A stretch of DNA of 18,197 nucleotides. Origin: Thiotrichales bacterium. GTDB lineage: Bacteria > Pseudomonadota > Gammaproteobacteria > J044. The notes under the pieces were generated by a model. It was not told the origin of the DNA and made no database searches. It worked only from the letters and a program-made list of their open reading frames with translations. Shown here one piece after another: positions 6,986-14,540 of the stretch (the stretch's first letter is position 1; every line of letters starts with the position of its first letter). The position numbers and the translations under genes are program-made. The stretch lies in contig JANTGN010000030.1 of assembly GCA_024762895.1 (NCBI GenBank), forward strand, positions 1 through 18,197, in the 5' to 3' direction.

Positions 6986-7062
6986 TGGTAGGCGCGATTG
7001 GATTCGAACCAACGACCCCCACCATGTCAAGGTGGTGCTCTAACCAACTGAGCTACGCGCCT
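6986..7062 (-). tRNA. tRNA-Val (GAC)
   Basis: A complete cloverleaf on the minus strand. The acceptor stem is AGGCGCG/CGCGCCT, discriminator A, and the CCA is encoded (6988-6986). The D arm (AGCTCAGTTGGTTAGAGC), anticodon stem CCACC/GGTGG with loop TTGACAT, and TTCGAAT T-loop are all present. The anticodon GAC reads valine GUC and GUU codons. It lies 74 bp after the uvrB stop. A weak possible promoter (TTGATT 7106-7101, TACTTT 7082-7077, then a GC-rich CTCGCGC) precedes it; read-through from uvrB is also possible. Confidence 0.97.
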
Positions 7063-7136
7063 GCAGAAAGCGCGAGAAAGTAGCATACTAATGACTAAGG
7101 AATCAAGTGCCTGACCCTGCTCTACTGAAAAAATGA

Positions 7137-9152
7137 TTAAAGGGCTTCTACGAATACATGCTCGCGCAGGGACTGAATCTGATCCCTCAGCCTGGCAGCA
7201 TCTTCAAATTCCAGATTTCGAGCATGTTCCAGCATTTGTTTTTCCATAAGCTCGATTTTCTTCTCAGCCTCACTGGGAGTGATATCTGCATACTCCAGGG
7301 TCTCTTCTGCCACCTTGGCAAAACGCCTGGGTGCCGCGGCGGAACTACTGGCATAGGCGCCCTCCATGATATCCGCGATTTTTTTCTGCACACCCCTAGG
7401 GGTAATTCCATGCGCCTCATTGAAGGCCACCTGCTTGGCACGGCGCCGACTGGTTTCATCCATCGCTCGTTTCATGGACCCCGTTATGCTGTCCGCATAC
7501 AAAATAGCCTTGCCGTGTAGATTACGAGCAGCTCGCCCAATGGTCTGAATCAGTGAGCGCTCAGATCTCAGGAATCCTTCCTTGTCGGCATCTAATATGG
7601 CAACCAAGGAGACCTCTGGTATATCCAGCCCTTCGCGTAACAGGTTGATGCCAACCAGGACATCGAACTCGCCCAGCCGTAGATCACGAATAATCTCTAC
7701 CCGCTCTACCGTATCAATATCCGAATGAAGATAACGCACCCTGACCCCATGTTCGAGTAGATATTCCGTCAGGTCTTCTGACATACGCTTGGTCAGCGTG
7801 GTGATCAGCACCCGCTCACCTTTATCCACGCGCAGGTTGATTTCAGACAGGACATCATCGACCTGGGTCGATACCGGGCGCACCTCGACCTCCGGGTCGA
7901 CCAGACCAGTAGGACGCACCACCTGCTCGACTACCTGATCTGCATGCTCCTCTTCATAAGGCCCGGGTGTGGCCGAGACAAAAATGGCTTGTGGCGCAAT
8001 TCGTTCAAACTCTTCGAATTGCAGAGGACGGTTATCCATCGCCGAAGGCAGGCGAAAACCGTATTCAACCAGGGTACTCTTACGAGAACGATCTCCCTTA
8101 TACATCGCTCCGAGCTGCGGCACCGTGACATGACTTTCATCAATAACCAGCAGGGCATCATCGGGCAGATAATCCAGAAAACAGGGTGGCGGCTCACCAG
8201 GCTTGCGCCCTGATAAATAACGCGAGTAATTCTCAATCCCCGAGCAATATCCCAGTTCACGAATCATTTCCATATCATAGGTCGTGCGTTGCTCCAGACG
8301 CTGGGCCTCGACCAGTTTCTCATGCTCTCTAAGTTCACCCAGCCGCTCACGCAGCTCGTCCTTGATTCCGTCCAGCGCCTTGAGCAGGGTCTCGCGTGGC
8401 GTGACGTAATGGGTCTTGGGGTAGATCGTCAGACGAGGTACCCGTTTCATGACTTCACCTGTCAGGGGGTCAAAATAACTCAGTTGCTCGATTTCATCAT
8501 CAAACAGCTCCACCCTGACCGCCTCGCGGTCCGACTCGGCCGGGAATATATCTATGACCTCGCCCCGCACACGATAGGTACCACGCGACAGGTCGATATC
8601 ATTCCGTGTGTATTGCAGCTCCGCGAGACGCCTGAGCAACTGGCGCTGGTCGATTCGATCGCCACGATCAAGATGCAGGACCATATTCAGATATGAACGG
8701 GGATCACCCAGTCCATAGATAGATGAAACTGAGGCGACGATGATCGTGTCGCGCCGCTCCAGCAAGGCCTTGGTCGCAGACAATCGCATCTGTTCAATAT
8801 GGTCATTGACCGACGCGTCCTTGTCGATGAAGGTATCCGATGCCGGCACATAGGCCTCTGGCTGGTAGTAGTCATAATAAGAAACGAAATATTCAACGGC
8901 ATTTTCCGGGAAGAACTCCTTCATTTCACCATAGAGTTGTGCCGCCAGTGTTTTATTTGGCGCCAGTATGATGGTGGGTCGTTGACATTGCTGGATTACA
9001 TTGGCAATTGTGAAGGTCTTGCCGGAACCCGTCACACCCAGAAGGGTCTGGTAGGCAAGCCCGTCACCAAGACCCTCGGTCAGCTGGGCAATGGCATTTG
9101 GTTGATCACCCGCTGGCTGATAGTCTGTAACAAGCTTAAATTGGTCACTCAC
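7137..9152 (-). CDS. uvrB: Excinuclease ABC subunit B
   Basis: UvrB is the helicase-like damage-verifying subunit of nucleotide excision repair; it takes DNA from UvrA2 and recruits UvrC. The 671 residues are a normal length. Visible are Walker A GVTGSGKT (39-46), the beta-hairpin YYDYYQPEAYVP (from 92) that clamps around DNA, the DEAD-like DESHVTVPQ, SATPGPYE, the C-terminal helicase motif QTIGRAARN, and the UvrC-binding UVR domain at the C-terminus (EKKIELMEKQMLEHARNLEFEDAARLRDQI). The start codon is GTG at 9152, with AGGA upstream. The gene is divergent from the aminotransferase gene. I found no canonical LexA box upstream, although uvrB is SOS-controlled in E. coli. Confidence 0.98.
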   Translation of the reverse strand: MSDQFKLVTDYQPAGDQPNAIAQLTEGLGDGLAYQTLLGVTGSGKTFTIANVIQQCQRPTIILAPNKTLAAQLYGEMKEFFPENAVEYFVSYYDYYQPEAYVPASDTFIDKDASVNDHIEQMRLSATKALLERRDTIIVASVSSIYGLGDPRSYLNMVLHLDRGDRIDQRQLLRRLAELQYTRNDIDLSRGTYRVRGEVIDIFPAESDREAVRVELFDDEIEQLSYFDPLTGEVMKRVPRLTIYPKTHYVTPRETLLKALDGIKDELRERLGELREHEKLVEAQRLEQRTTYDMEMIRELGYCSGIENYSRYLSGRKPGEPPPCFLDYLPDDALLVIDESHVTVPQLGAMYKGDRSRKSTLVEYGFRLPSAMDNRPLQFEEFERIAPQAIFVSATPGPYEEEHADQVVEQVVRPTGLVDPEVEVRPVSTQVDDVLSEINLRVDKGERVLITTLTKRMSEDLTEYLLEHGVRVRYLHSDIDTVERVEIIRDLRLGEFDVLVGINLLREGLDIPEVSLVAILDADKEGFLRSERSLIQTIGRAARNLHGKAILYADSITGSMKRAMDETSRRRAKQVAFNEAHGITPRGVQKKIADIMEGAYASSSAAAPRRFAKVAEETLEYADITPSEAEKKIELMEKQMLEHARNLEFEDAARLRDQIQSLREHVFVEAL

Positions 9153-9212
9153 GGGCTTATTTCCTGATGAAACATGCAGTATGATTGTTCTGGGTAGTGA
9201 TTAGTTCTATTC

Positions 9213-9240
9213 AGTATCATCACTGTTTGAATTGTATCAA
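9213..9240 (-). promoter_or_regulatory. Candidate uvrB promoter
   Basis: On the minus strand, -35 TTGATA (9240-9235) and -10 GATACT (9218-9213) with a 16-bp spacer. The start would be near 9206, leaving about 54 nt of leader. The -35 overlaps that of the candidate promoter pointing the other way. Confidence 0.45.
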
Positions 9241-9260
9241 CTCCTAAACGGAAATATGTT
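9232..9260 (+). promoter_or_regulatory. Candidate aminotransferase promoter
   Basis: TTGTAT (9232-9237), a 17-bp spacer and TATGTT (9255-9260), giving a start near 9267 and a leader of about 25 nt. The hexamers are only moderate matches, but the spacing and position fit. Confidence 0.35.
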
Positions 9261-9291
9261 GACCTGACCTTGTTTGTGGGGATCCCTTAAG

Positions 9292-10476
9292 GTGGATATT
9301 AAACTGTCTTCGAGAGTTCAACGTGTCAAACCCTCTCCCACCCTTGCCGTTACAGCACTCGCTGCCAAGCTACGCAGTGAGGGTAAAGACGTCATTGGCC
9401 TGGGTGCTGGCGAGCCTGATTTTGACACTCCTGATCACATCAAAAAAGCAGCCATAGAGGCCATCAAGGCAGGTCAGACGAAGTATACCCCGGTAGACGG
9501 CACCCCTGAACTCAAACAGGCCATTATCGACAAGTTTCAGCGTGATAATCAGTTTGAATATCACCCCGATCAAATTCTGGTATCAAGCGGGGGCAAGCAG
9601 AGCTTTTTCAATCTTTGCCAGGCACTGTTAGACCCGAATGACGAGGTCATCATCCCTGCCCCCTACTGGGTCTCTTATCCCGATATGGTGTTATTGGCCG
9701 ATGGGCAACCCGTTATCGTTGCCGCCCCCCAGAGCCAGGGATTCAAAATCACCCCCGCCCAACTGGAAGCGGCCATTACCGAGCGGACACGCCTGTTTGT
9801 CATCAACAGCCCCTCTAACCCTACGGGTGTAGCCTACAGCACCGAGGAACTCGCTGCCCTTGGGGCAGTATTGTTAAGACATCCCAAGGTTCTGGTGGCC
9901 ACTGATGATATGTACGAACACATCTTGTTTGGTGGACGGTCCTTTGTAAACATATTGAACGCCTGCCCGGAGCTGTATGATCGAACCATCGTCCTTAATG
10001 GAGTATCCAAGGCCTATTCCATGACGGGCTGGCGTATTGGCTATGCCGGCGGCCCTGCATCTCTGATCAAGGCAATGAAAAAGGTGCAGTCACAAAGCAC
10101 TTCAAACCCGGCATCTATATCACAGGCCGCCTCTGTCGAGGCCCTCAATGGAGACCAGAGCTGTATTACAGAAATGCTCTCTGCCTTTGAGCAAAGACAC
10201 CAGTTTGTCGTTGACAGTCTCAATGACATCGAAGGTATACAGTGCTTACCTTCTGATGGGACTTTCTATAGCTTTCCCGACGTTACCCGAGTAATCAGTG
10301 AGCTTGGCCTCGCCGATGACACGGCGCTTAGCGAATACCTGCTTAATGAGGCGGGCGTTGCCCTGGTCCCGGGCTCAGCCTTCGGCCTTCAGGGCCATAT
10401 ACGACTGTCATTTGCTACCAGTATGGAGAACCTGGAAAAGGCACTACAAAGAATCAGGACGGCGGTAAAGAAATAG
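9292..10476 (+). CDS. Class I pyridoxal-phosphate aminotransferase, probable aspartate aminotransferase (type Ib)
   Basis: A PLP-dependent enzyme, most likely making aspartate from oxaloacetate and glutamate; some members of this subgroup also aminate prephenate. The protein reads MDIKLSSRVQRVKPSPTLAVTA and GLGAGEPDFDTP, then YTPVDGTPELK, the NSPSNPTG loop, and SKAYSMTGWRIGYAGG with the PLP lysine at residue 240, and ends near GSAFG...IRLSFA. The start is uncertain. I chose GTG at 9292 (394 residues), which gives the usual N-terminus and has GGGG ten nt upstream; a TTG at 9274 would add six residues with no ribosome binding site. It faces away from uvrB and is followed by tRNA-Asn. Confidence 0.93.
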   Translation: MDIKLSSRVQRVKPSPTLAVTALAAKLRSEGKDVIGLGAGEPDFDTPDHIKKAAIEAIKAGQTKYTPVDGTPELKQAIIDKFQRDNQFEYHPDQILVSSGGKQSFFNLCQALLDPNDEVIIPAPYWVSYPDMVLLADGQPVIVAAPQSQGFKITPAQLEAAITERTRLFVINSPSNPTGVAYSTEELAALGAVLLRHPKVLVATDDMYEHILFGGRSFVNILNACPELYDRTIVLNGVSKAYSMTGWRIGYAGGPASLIKAMKKVQSQSTSNPASISQAASVEALNGDQSCITEMLSAFEQRHQFVVDSLNDIEGIQCLPSDGTFYSFPDVTRVISELGLADDTALSEYLLNEAGVALVPGSAFGLQGHIRLSFATSMENLEKALQRIRTAVKK

Positions 10477-10486
10477 CCCTCAACTA

Positions 10487-10515
10487 TTGACCCGAGAGCC
10501 GACTCCAAGTAGTAT
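10487..10515 (+). promoter_or_regulatory. Promoter of tRNA-Asn
   Basis: TTGACC (10487-10492), a 17-bp spacer and TAGTAT (10510-10515), followed by the GC-rich CACGGCCC. Transcription would start near 10522, about nine bases ahead of the mature tRNA. A GC-rich discriminator is typical of stable RNA promoters under stringent control. Confidence 0.6.
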
Positions 10516-10530
10516 CACGGCCCTCAATAT

Positions 10531-10606
10531 TCCCCGGTAGCTCAGTTGGTAGAGCGGGTGACTGTTAATCACTAGGTCGGCGGTTCGAGCCCGTCCCGGG
10601 GAGCCA
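10531..10606 (+). tRNA. tRNA-Asn (GTT)
   Basis: A complete 76-nt cloverleaf. The acceptor stem is TCCCCGG/CCGGGGA, discriminator G, with an encoded CCA (10604-10606). The D arm is AGCTCAGTTGGTAGAGC and the T-loop TTCGAGC. The anticodon loop CTGTTAA gives anticodon GTT, which reads asparagine AAC and AAU. It has its own promoter and is followed by a terminator, so it looks like a single-gene unit. Confidence 0.98.
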
Positions 10607-10611
10607 AACAT

Positions 10612-10648
10612 ATAAAAGCCAGTGTATATTACACTGGCTTTTATATTT
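10612..10648 (+). terminator. Terminator after tRNA-Asn
   Basis: A perfect 15-bp stem (10612-10626 with 10630-10644) around a TAT loop. The core is AAAAGCCAGTGTA/TACACTGGCTTTT, then TATATTT. It starts five bases after the tRNA CCA. Confidence 0.88.
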
Positions 10649-10674
10649 GCTCTATCGCCCGATGACCATATAAT
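10647..10674 (+). promoter_or_regulatory. Candidate promoter of the 82-residue protein gene
   Basis: A perfect TATAAT (10669-10674) with a poor -35, TTGCTC (10647-10652), 16 bp upstream. The start would be near 10681, about 42 nt ahead of the ATG. It lies just beyond the tRNA-Asn terminator, so the small gene is probably an independent unit. Confidence 0.45.
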
Positions 10675-10722
10675 CCTGGTTGCTTATTTATCCTGCCATA
10701 ACAGACTCAGGACAAACTCACA

Positions 10723-10971
10723 ATGAAAGCCGTCGTTACACTGGTCAATGAGGCCAAGGGCCTGATTGCCACACAGACCGATCAGGGGTTTTGCATTATC
10801 AAACTACTTGACAATTATGATATCGACCCAGGCGATATACTTGAAGGTGGTTTTGGCCAACCCGGACAGGAAACGGTAAAAAATATCAGCCAGATTGAAG
10901 ACATCCATATCGATATTCTGGAGGTGGGCCTGACACCTTTTACGGTAGAACGCCGAATCAAACAGGCCTAG
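10723..10971 (+). CDS. Small protein of unknown function (82 residues)
   Basis: I do not recognise this protein. It starts MKAVVTLVNEAKGLIATQTD and has no signal peptide or membrane segment, so it is probably cytoplasmic. It alternates short hydrophobic strands with acidic turns (NYDIDPGDILEGG, IEDIHIDILEVG), which suggests a small beta-rich fold, and ends in a basic tail (VERRIKQA). AGGA lies ten nt before the ATG, and a TATAAT sits upstream. Its TAG stop overlaps the TAG stop of the convergent galU gene in the four bases CTAG. Start, ribosome binding site and promoter support a real gene; function unknown. Confidence 0.75.
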   Translation: MKAVVTLVNEAKGLIATQTDQGFCIIKLLDNYDIDPGDILEGGFGQPGQETVKNISQIEDIHIDILEVGLTPFTVERRIKQA

Positions 10972-11855
10972 ATCTTTGATGAAAGGGTCTTGAGATAAGA
11001 CCTGAACTCCTTGCCCAGTTCATCATGATTTAATCCATATTCGACAGTTGCCTCAAGATAGCCTAATTTACTGCCACAATCGTAACGCTTGCCTTCAAAC
11101 TCATAGGCATAGACGGGTTCATCTTTCATCAGCAGGGCAATGGCATCCGTGATCTGATACTCGCCCCCAACTCCACGGCCCGCCTTGTCGATCATATCGA
11201 AGATACCAGACGTCAGGATGTAACGGCCTACCACCGAGATATTCGATGGCGCATCCTCGGGGGCTGGCTTTTCAACAATCTCCGAGGCCTTCCACAGACG
11301 ATCCCTGACCTGCTCTCCACCTACAACACCATATTTATAGGTCTCTTCCATAGGCACTCGTTCAACACCCAGAACCGAGCTACCCGTATCGTTATAGATA
11401 TCCAGCATCTGACTCAGGCTGTTCTTTCCATCATTATTATCGACCAGGTCATCAGCGAGAATGACGGCAAAGGGTTCATCGCCAACCACTGGGCGTGCAC
11501 AGTTAATGGCATGCCCCAGACCCAGGGCCTCAGATTGTCTCAGATAGACACAGGTGATGTTAGGTGGCAGGATATCCTGGACCTTTTTCAACAGGGCCTC
11601 CTTACCACGCGCCTCAAGTTCAGCCTCGAGTTCATAGGCCTTGTCGAAGTGGTCGGGTATAGACCGCTTATTACGGCCCGTGACAAAGATCATGGTATCA
11701 ATACCTGCAGCCTCGGCCTCTTCTGCGGCATATTGAATCAGTGGTTTATCCACAATCGGCAGCATTTCTTTGGGGTTGGCCTTGGTTGCTGGAAGAAACC
11801 GGGTACCCATGCCCGCCACGGGAAATACACACTTTCGAACTTGTTTTTGAGTCAT
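10968..11855 (-). CDS. galU: UTP-glucose-1-phosphate uridylyltransferase
   Basis: Makes UDP-glucose from UTP and glucose-1-phosphate, a precursor for LPS, capsule and trehalose. The 295-residue protein has the nucleotidyltransferase signature PVAGMGTRFLPATK (12-25), VDKPLIQYAAEEA, ILADD, the GVVGGE stretch, VEKPAPEDAPSN, and CGSKLGYLEATVEY near the C-terminus. I chose the ATG at 11855 (MTQKQVRKCVFPVAG); a TTG at 11912 would add 19 residues translated from a terminator hairpin. No good ribosome binding site precedes the ATG: the nearest AGG is 17 nt away. Convergent with the 82-residue gene, sharing stop-codon bases with it. Confidence 0.96.
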   Translation of the reverse strand: MTQKQVRKCVFPVAGMGTRFLPATKANPKEMLPIVDKPLIQYAAEEAEAAGIDTMIFVTGRNKRSIPDHFDKAYELEAELEARGKEALLKKVQDILPPNITCVYLRQSEALGLGHAINCARPVVGDEPFAVILADDLVDNNDGKNSLSQMLDIYNDTGSSVLGVERVPMEETYKYGVVGGEQVRDRLWKASEIVEKPAPEDAPSNISVVGRYILTSGIFDMIDKAGRGVGGEYQITDAIALLMKDEPVYAYEFEGKRYDCGSKLGYLEATVEYGLNHDELGKEFRSYLKTLSSKI

Positions 11856-11876
11856 AGATATATTGTATGAAACCTG

Positions 11877-11911
11877 AAAAAAAATAAGGTAACCATAGGC
11901 TACCTTATTCA
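11877..11911 (-). terminator. Terminator between the ComEA-like gene and galU
   Basis: On the minus strand, AATAAGGTAGCC, loop TAT, GGTTACCTTATT (one G-U pair), then a run of T to 11877. The T-run ends 21 bases before the galU ATG. Two smaller stems precede it: GACTGAC/GTCGGTC (loop of eight bases) and CGGTT/AACCG. It ends the ComEA-like transcript or attenuates galU. Confidence 0.75.
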
Positions 11912-11953
11912 AATCAACGGTTAAACCGCTGAGACCGACTTTTTTGTGTCAGT

Positions 11954-12214
11954 CTAATCCAGACGGATATTATCGAAGTTTTTCTCAATCGTCTTTTCAC
12001 CGATACCTTTGACATTGGCAAGATCATAGACCGTCTTAAAATTACCATGCGTTTCACGATAGGAAACGATGGCACGCGCCTTACTTTCACCTATGCCATT
12101 CAAACTGCTGGCAATGGTTTCGGCGTCTGCGGTATTAATGTTAACAGGCTCTGCAAAGGCAACAGCGGTGAGTAAAAAGAACAAAAAAGAAATGACAAGT
12201 ACTTTGATTTTCAT
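11954..12214 (-). CDS. Exported ComEA-like helix-hairpin-helix protein
   Basis: An 86-residue protein with a clear signal peptide (basic MKIK, hydrophobic LVISFLFFLLTAVAFA, likely cut after AFA) and a mature part of about 65 residues that is one ComEA-type domain. It begins PVNINTADAETIASSLNGIG and has the second hairpin LANVKGIGEKTIEKN. Such domains bind DNA without sequence preference; ComEA relatives in Gram-negative bacteria help pull DNA into the periplasm during transformation. No other competence gene is in the window, so a role in uptake is only possible. AGGAG precedes the ATG at good spacing, and a promoter with a perfect -35 lies upstream. Confidence 0.9.
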   Translation of the reverse strand: MKIKVLVISFLFFLLTAVAFAEPVNINTADAETIASSLNGIGESKARAIVSYRETHGNFKTVYDLANVKGIGEKTIEKNFDNIRLD

Positions 12215-12280
12215 AGCCTCTCCTTGATTCCATGGCTTTGATTGCTATCCCTACAAGGTCCTTTCCTTGTATCGTCGATA

Positions 12281-12308
12281 AGAATAGCAGACACGATAAG
12301 GCTGTCAA
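12281..12308 (-). promoter_or_regulatory. Promoter of the ComEA-like gene
   Basis: A perfect -35 TTGACA (12308-12303), a 16-bp spacer and TATTCT (12286-12281), on the minus strand. The start would be near 12274, giving about 60 nt of leader. The leader contains a small hairpin, ACAAGG/CCTTGT (12270-12253). The same promoter could supply galU by read-through. Confidence 0.6.
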
Positions 12309-12364
12309 CAGCATAATTATATTTCAAGACCCCGAATCAACACCTAATAGCCCACAGAGCAAGA

Positions 12365-13060
12365 TCAACTAAAAGTTGCGACCTCTTTTAATACCGCGAC
12401 GGGATCAGCTGCAGAGGTTACAGGTCGCCCCATCACGAGATAATCAGCGCCCATCAAGAAGGCATCCTCAGGAGTCACGATACGTTTCTGATCTCCCTGA
12501 TCACTGCCTTTTGGCCGAATCCCAGGGGTCACCGTAAGAAAACCCAGGCCATTCAGGTCCTTCATAGCCTGCGCCTCCTGGGCCGAACAAACTACACCAT
12601 CAAGCCCTGATTGGTAGGCCAGGTGAGACAGATGCAGGGCCTGATCTCTGGCAGTTGCCTGAACCTGAAGTGACTTAATATCTTCATCATCCATGGAGGT
12701 CAGGACGGTGACAGCAATCAACTTGATGGGATGGCTATCGTTTGCCACTGCCTCTCTGGCTGCCTCCATCATTCGCCTCCCCCCAAAGGCGTGGACATTG
12801 ATCATCCAGACCCCGAGTCCAGATGCCACCCTGCAGGCCGAGGCCACAGTATTGGGAATGTCATGAAACTTTAGATCCAGAAAGACATCGTATCCCTTGC
12901 CTACCAGGGTCTCGACGAAGCCCGGACCTTCTGCGACAAACAGTTCGAAACCAACCTTGAGTTTGCATAATGAGGGATCCAGCATTTCTACAAACTCAAA
13001 CGCCTGCTGACTGCCCGGAAAGTCCAGGGCCACTATGGTCTTGGGGTCATGAAGATTCAT
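12365..13060 (-). CDS. pyrF: Orotidine 5'-phosphate decarboxylase
   Basis: Catalyses the last step of UMP synthesis, removing CO2 from OMP. The 231 residues are a normal length and form a TIM barrel. Visible are IVALDFPG at the N-terminus, KLKVGFELF, the catalytic signature DLKFHDIPNTV with its Lys and Asp, VTPGIRPKGSDQGDQKR and the phosphate-binding MGRPVTSAADP near the C-terminus. Its ATG overlaps the lapB stop by four bases (ATGA), so the two are translationally coupled, an order shared with E. coli (lapA-lapB-pyrF). Confidence 0.98.
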   Translation of the reverse strand: MNLHDPKTIVALDFPGSQQAFEFVEMLDPSLCKLKVGFELFVAEGPGFVETLVGKGYDVFLDLKFHDIPNTVASACRVASGLGVWMINVHAFGGRRMMEAAREAVANDSHPIKLIAVTVLTSMDDEDIKSLQVQATARDQALHLSHLAYQSGLDGVVCSAQEAQAMKDLNGLGFLTVTPGIRPKGSDQGDQKRIVTPEDAFLMGADYLVMGRPVTSAADPVAVLKEVATFS

Positions 13061-14247
13061 TGAAGCTCTCTATGATGTATCATCCATTCGTCGATGGGGT
13101 ATACGGTATTCCAACCGTGACAGCTGGGACATTGCCAGAAAAGACTCATCGCCTCAAATCCACACTGCCGGCAGCGATAACTGAATTCATCCTCACCTAG
13201 TTCGGCCATGGTATCAATCACCTTAAACAGGGGTTCAGGCAAGCTACCAGAATGATCAAGGGACAACAGGCTGGCATAACTCTGTATGAGCTCAGGGGTA
13301 AATTTTTTCTCTGTGAAAATTTCATTCAGGACCTCCCTCGCATCGGATATCCGATTGGCCTGAATCATAAAATCTGTCTGAGCCCTGATTAGAGACGGTC
13401 CATCATAGCTTTTCTCTGCCTGGATCAAAAATTTAGCCAGCTCTTCCGGACTCCCCAGTTGTGCAAAGCAATCCTTGACCATGGGCAGTATCACAGGAAA
13501 GAACTGGGGGTCCTGTTGCATGACGAGTGAAAGACTCTGAATGGCCTTTTTATAGTCCTCTTGCTCGCGTGCGCAATCAGCCAGGATGAGACTGGCACGA
13601 ACATTACTCTTATCCAGGCTAGCGGCCTTCTTGCCATAGGCAATGGCCTGGGCAGTATTACTCTGCTTCAGTTCTTTTTTTGCCAGCTCACAGTAAAATT
13701 GCGAGATCATGACATCCTGGGGTTCTTTACTAAAACGCTCGAACTGGCGACTGGTTTCTATGGCGCGTTCCCACTCGCTCTCCTGCACATAGATATCACG
13801 TAGCAGGCTGTAAGGTTCAGAAGTCTCAGAGCCCAGATTAATGAGTTCATTGAAGACGCCTTCAGCCCTATCAAGCAAGCCCGCCTTCATATAGTCCTTA
13901 CCCAGTTCAAGCAATGCCTGGATTTTATGCGGCCTTTCTAGATTGGGCCGTGCAATCAGGTTCTGGTGAATCCGTATGGCGCGATCCACTTCACCCCTGC
14001 GCCGAAAAAGGCTACCTAACACCAGATGCGTCTCGACAGTCTCGGAATCCACCTCCACCATCTCAACAAAGAACTCAAGCGCCTTGTCCTGTTGCTCATT
14101 GAGCAAATAGTTCAGGCCCCTGATGTACCGCTCAGAAAGAAAAGAGGGATTTCCCCTGCTTTTGTTTTTTTTAAGACTGGAATTTTTAGCTGCGACCCAT
14201 CCCGATGCGGCGGCCACTGGCAGCAGCAACCAGATGAGATCCATCAT
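13057..14247 (-). CDS. lapB: Lipopolysaccharide assembly protein B
   Basis: LapB (YciM) is an inner-membrane-anchored TPR protein that helps FtsH degrade LpxC and so limits LPS synthesis. The 396 residues match the E. coli size of 389. The N-terminal anchor reads LIWLLLPVAAASGW, followed by YIRGLNYLLNEQQDKALEFF and about six to eight TPR units, including GEVDRAIRIHQNL. The C-terminus carries the rubredoxin-like zinc knuckle YRCRQCGFEAMSLFWQCPSC. The ATG at 14247 overlaps the lapA stop by one base (TGATG) and has AGGA nine nt upstream; a second ATG follows at once, and a TTG at 14250 is less likely. Confidence 0.96.
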   Translation of the reverse strand: MMDLIWLLLPVAAASGWVAAKNSSLKKNKSRGNPSFLSERYIRGLNYLLNEQQDKALEFFVEMVEVDSETVETHLVLGSLFRRRGEVDRAIRIHQNLIARPNLERPHKIQALLELGKDYMKAGLLDRAEGVFNELINLGSETSEPYSLLRDIYVQESEWERAIETSRQFERFSKEPQDVMISQFYCELAKKELKQSNTAQAIAYGKKAASLDKSNVRASLILADCAREQEDYKKAIQSLSLVMQQDPQFFPVILPMVKDCFAQLGSPEELAKFLIQAEKSYDGPSLIRAQTDFMIQANRISDAREVLNEIFTEKKFTPELIQSYASLLSLDHSGSLPEPLFKVIDTMAELGEDEFSYRCRQCGFEAMSLFWQCPSCHGWNTVYPIDEWMIHHRELQ

Positions 14248-14540
14248 CAATGCGTATCCTTGATAGGAATCTTTCTGAGATTATCGACTTCCTGTTCAAG
14301 GGAGATAAAGCGCCTTTTCAATTTGACCATTTCGGCCTGCTTCTTGATCAGTACACCCAGAGCCATAATGAATCCCAGCAGGGCGCCGAAAAGCACGGCT
14401 AAAAAGACGACCGTAGCCAATGGCAGATCAAAATTGAAAAAATACAGATTGACGGGCACTTTATCGGCATTGAAAACGGTAAAAACAATACCAAACACAG
14501 CTGCCAGGACTAATAGTATGACGATAAGAAAAAAACGCAT
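14247..14540 (-). CDS. lapA: Lipopolysaccharide assembly protein A domain protein
   Basis: A 97-residue inner-membrane protein of the LapA (DUF1049) family, the usual partner of LapB. There are two membrane segments (about 3-25 and 42-66), joined by a short loop with NADKVPVNLYFFNFDLPLA, then a basic coiled-coil tail (KKQAEMVKLKRRFISLEQEVDNLRK). Its stop is shared with the lapB start. No ribosome binding site is visible: the bases ahead of the ATG are the T-run of a hairpin at 14541-14566. It follows ihfB, as in many gammaproteobacteria other than E. coli. Confidence 0.93.
   Translation of the reverse strand: MRFFLIVILLVLAAVFGIVFTVFNADKVPVNLYFFNFDLPLATVVFLAVLFGALLGFIMALGVLIKKQAEMVKLKRRFISLEQEVDNLRKIPIKDTH

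Noticed and set aside
9153..9273. LexA (SOS) box upstream of uvrB
   Set aside because: Only inverted CAG...CTG arrangements occur; none matches CTG-N10-CAG in the right order.
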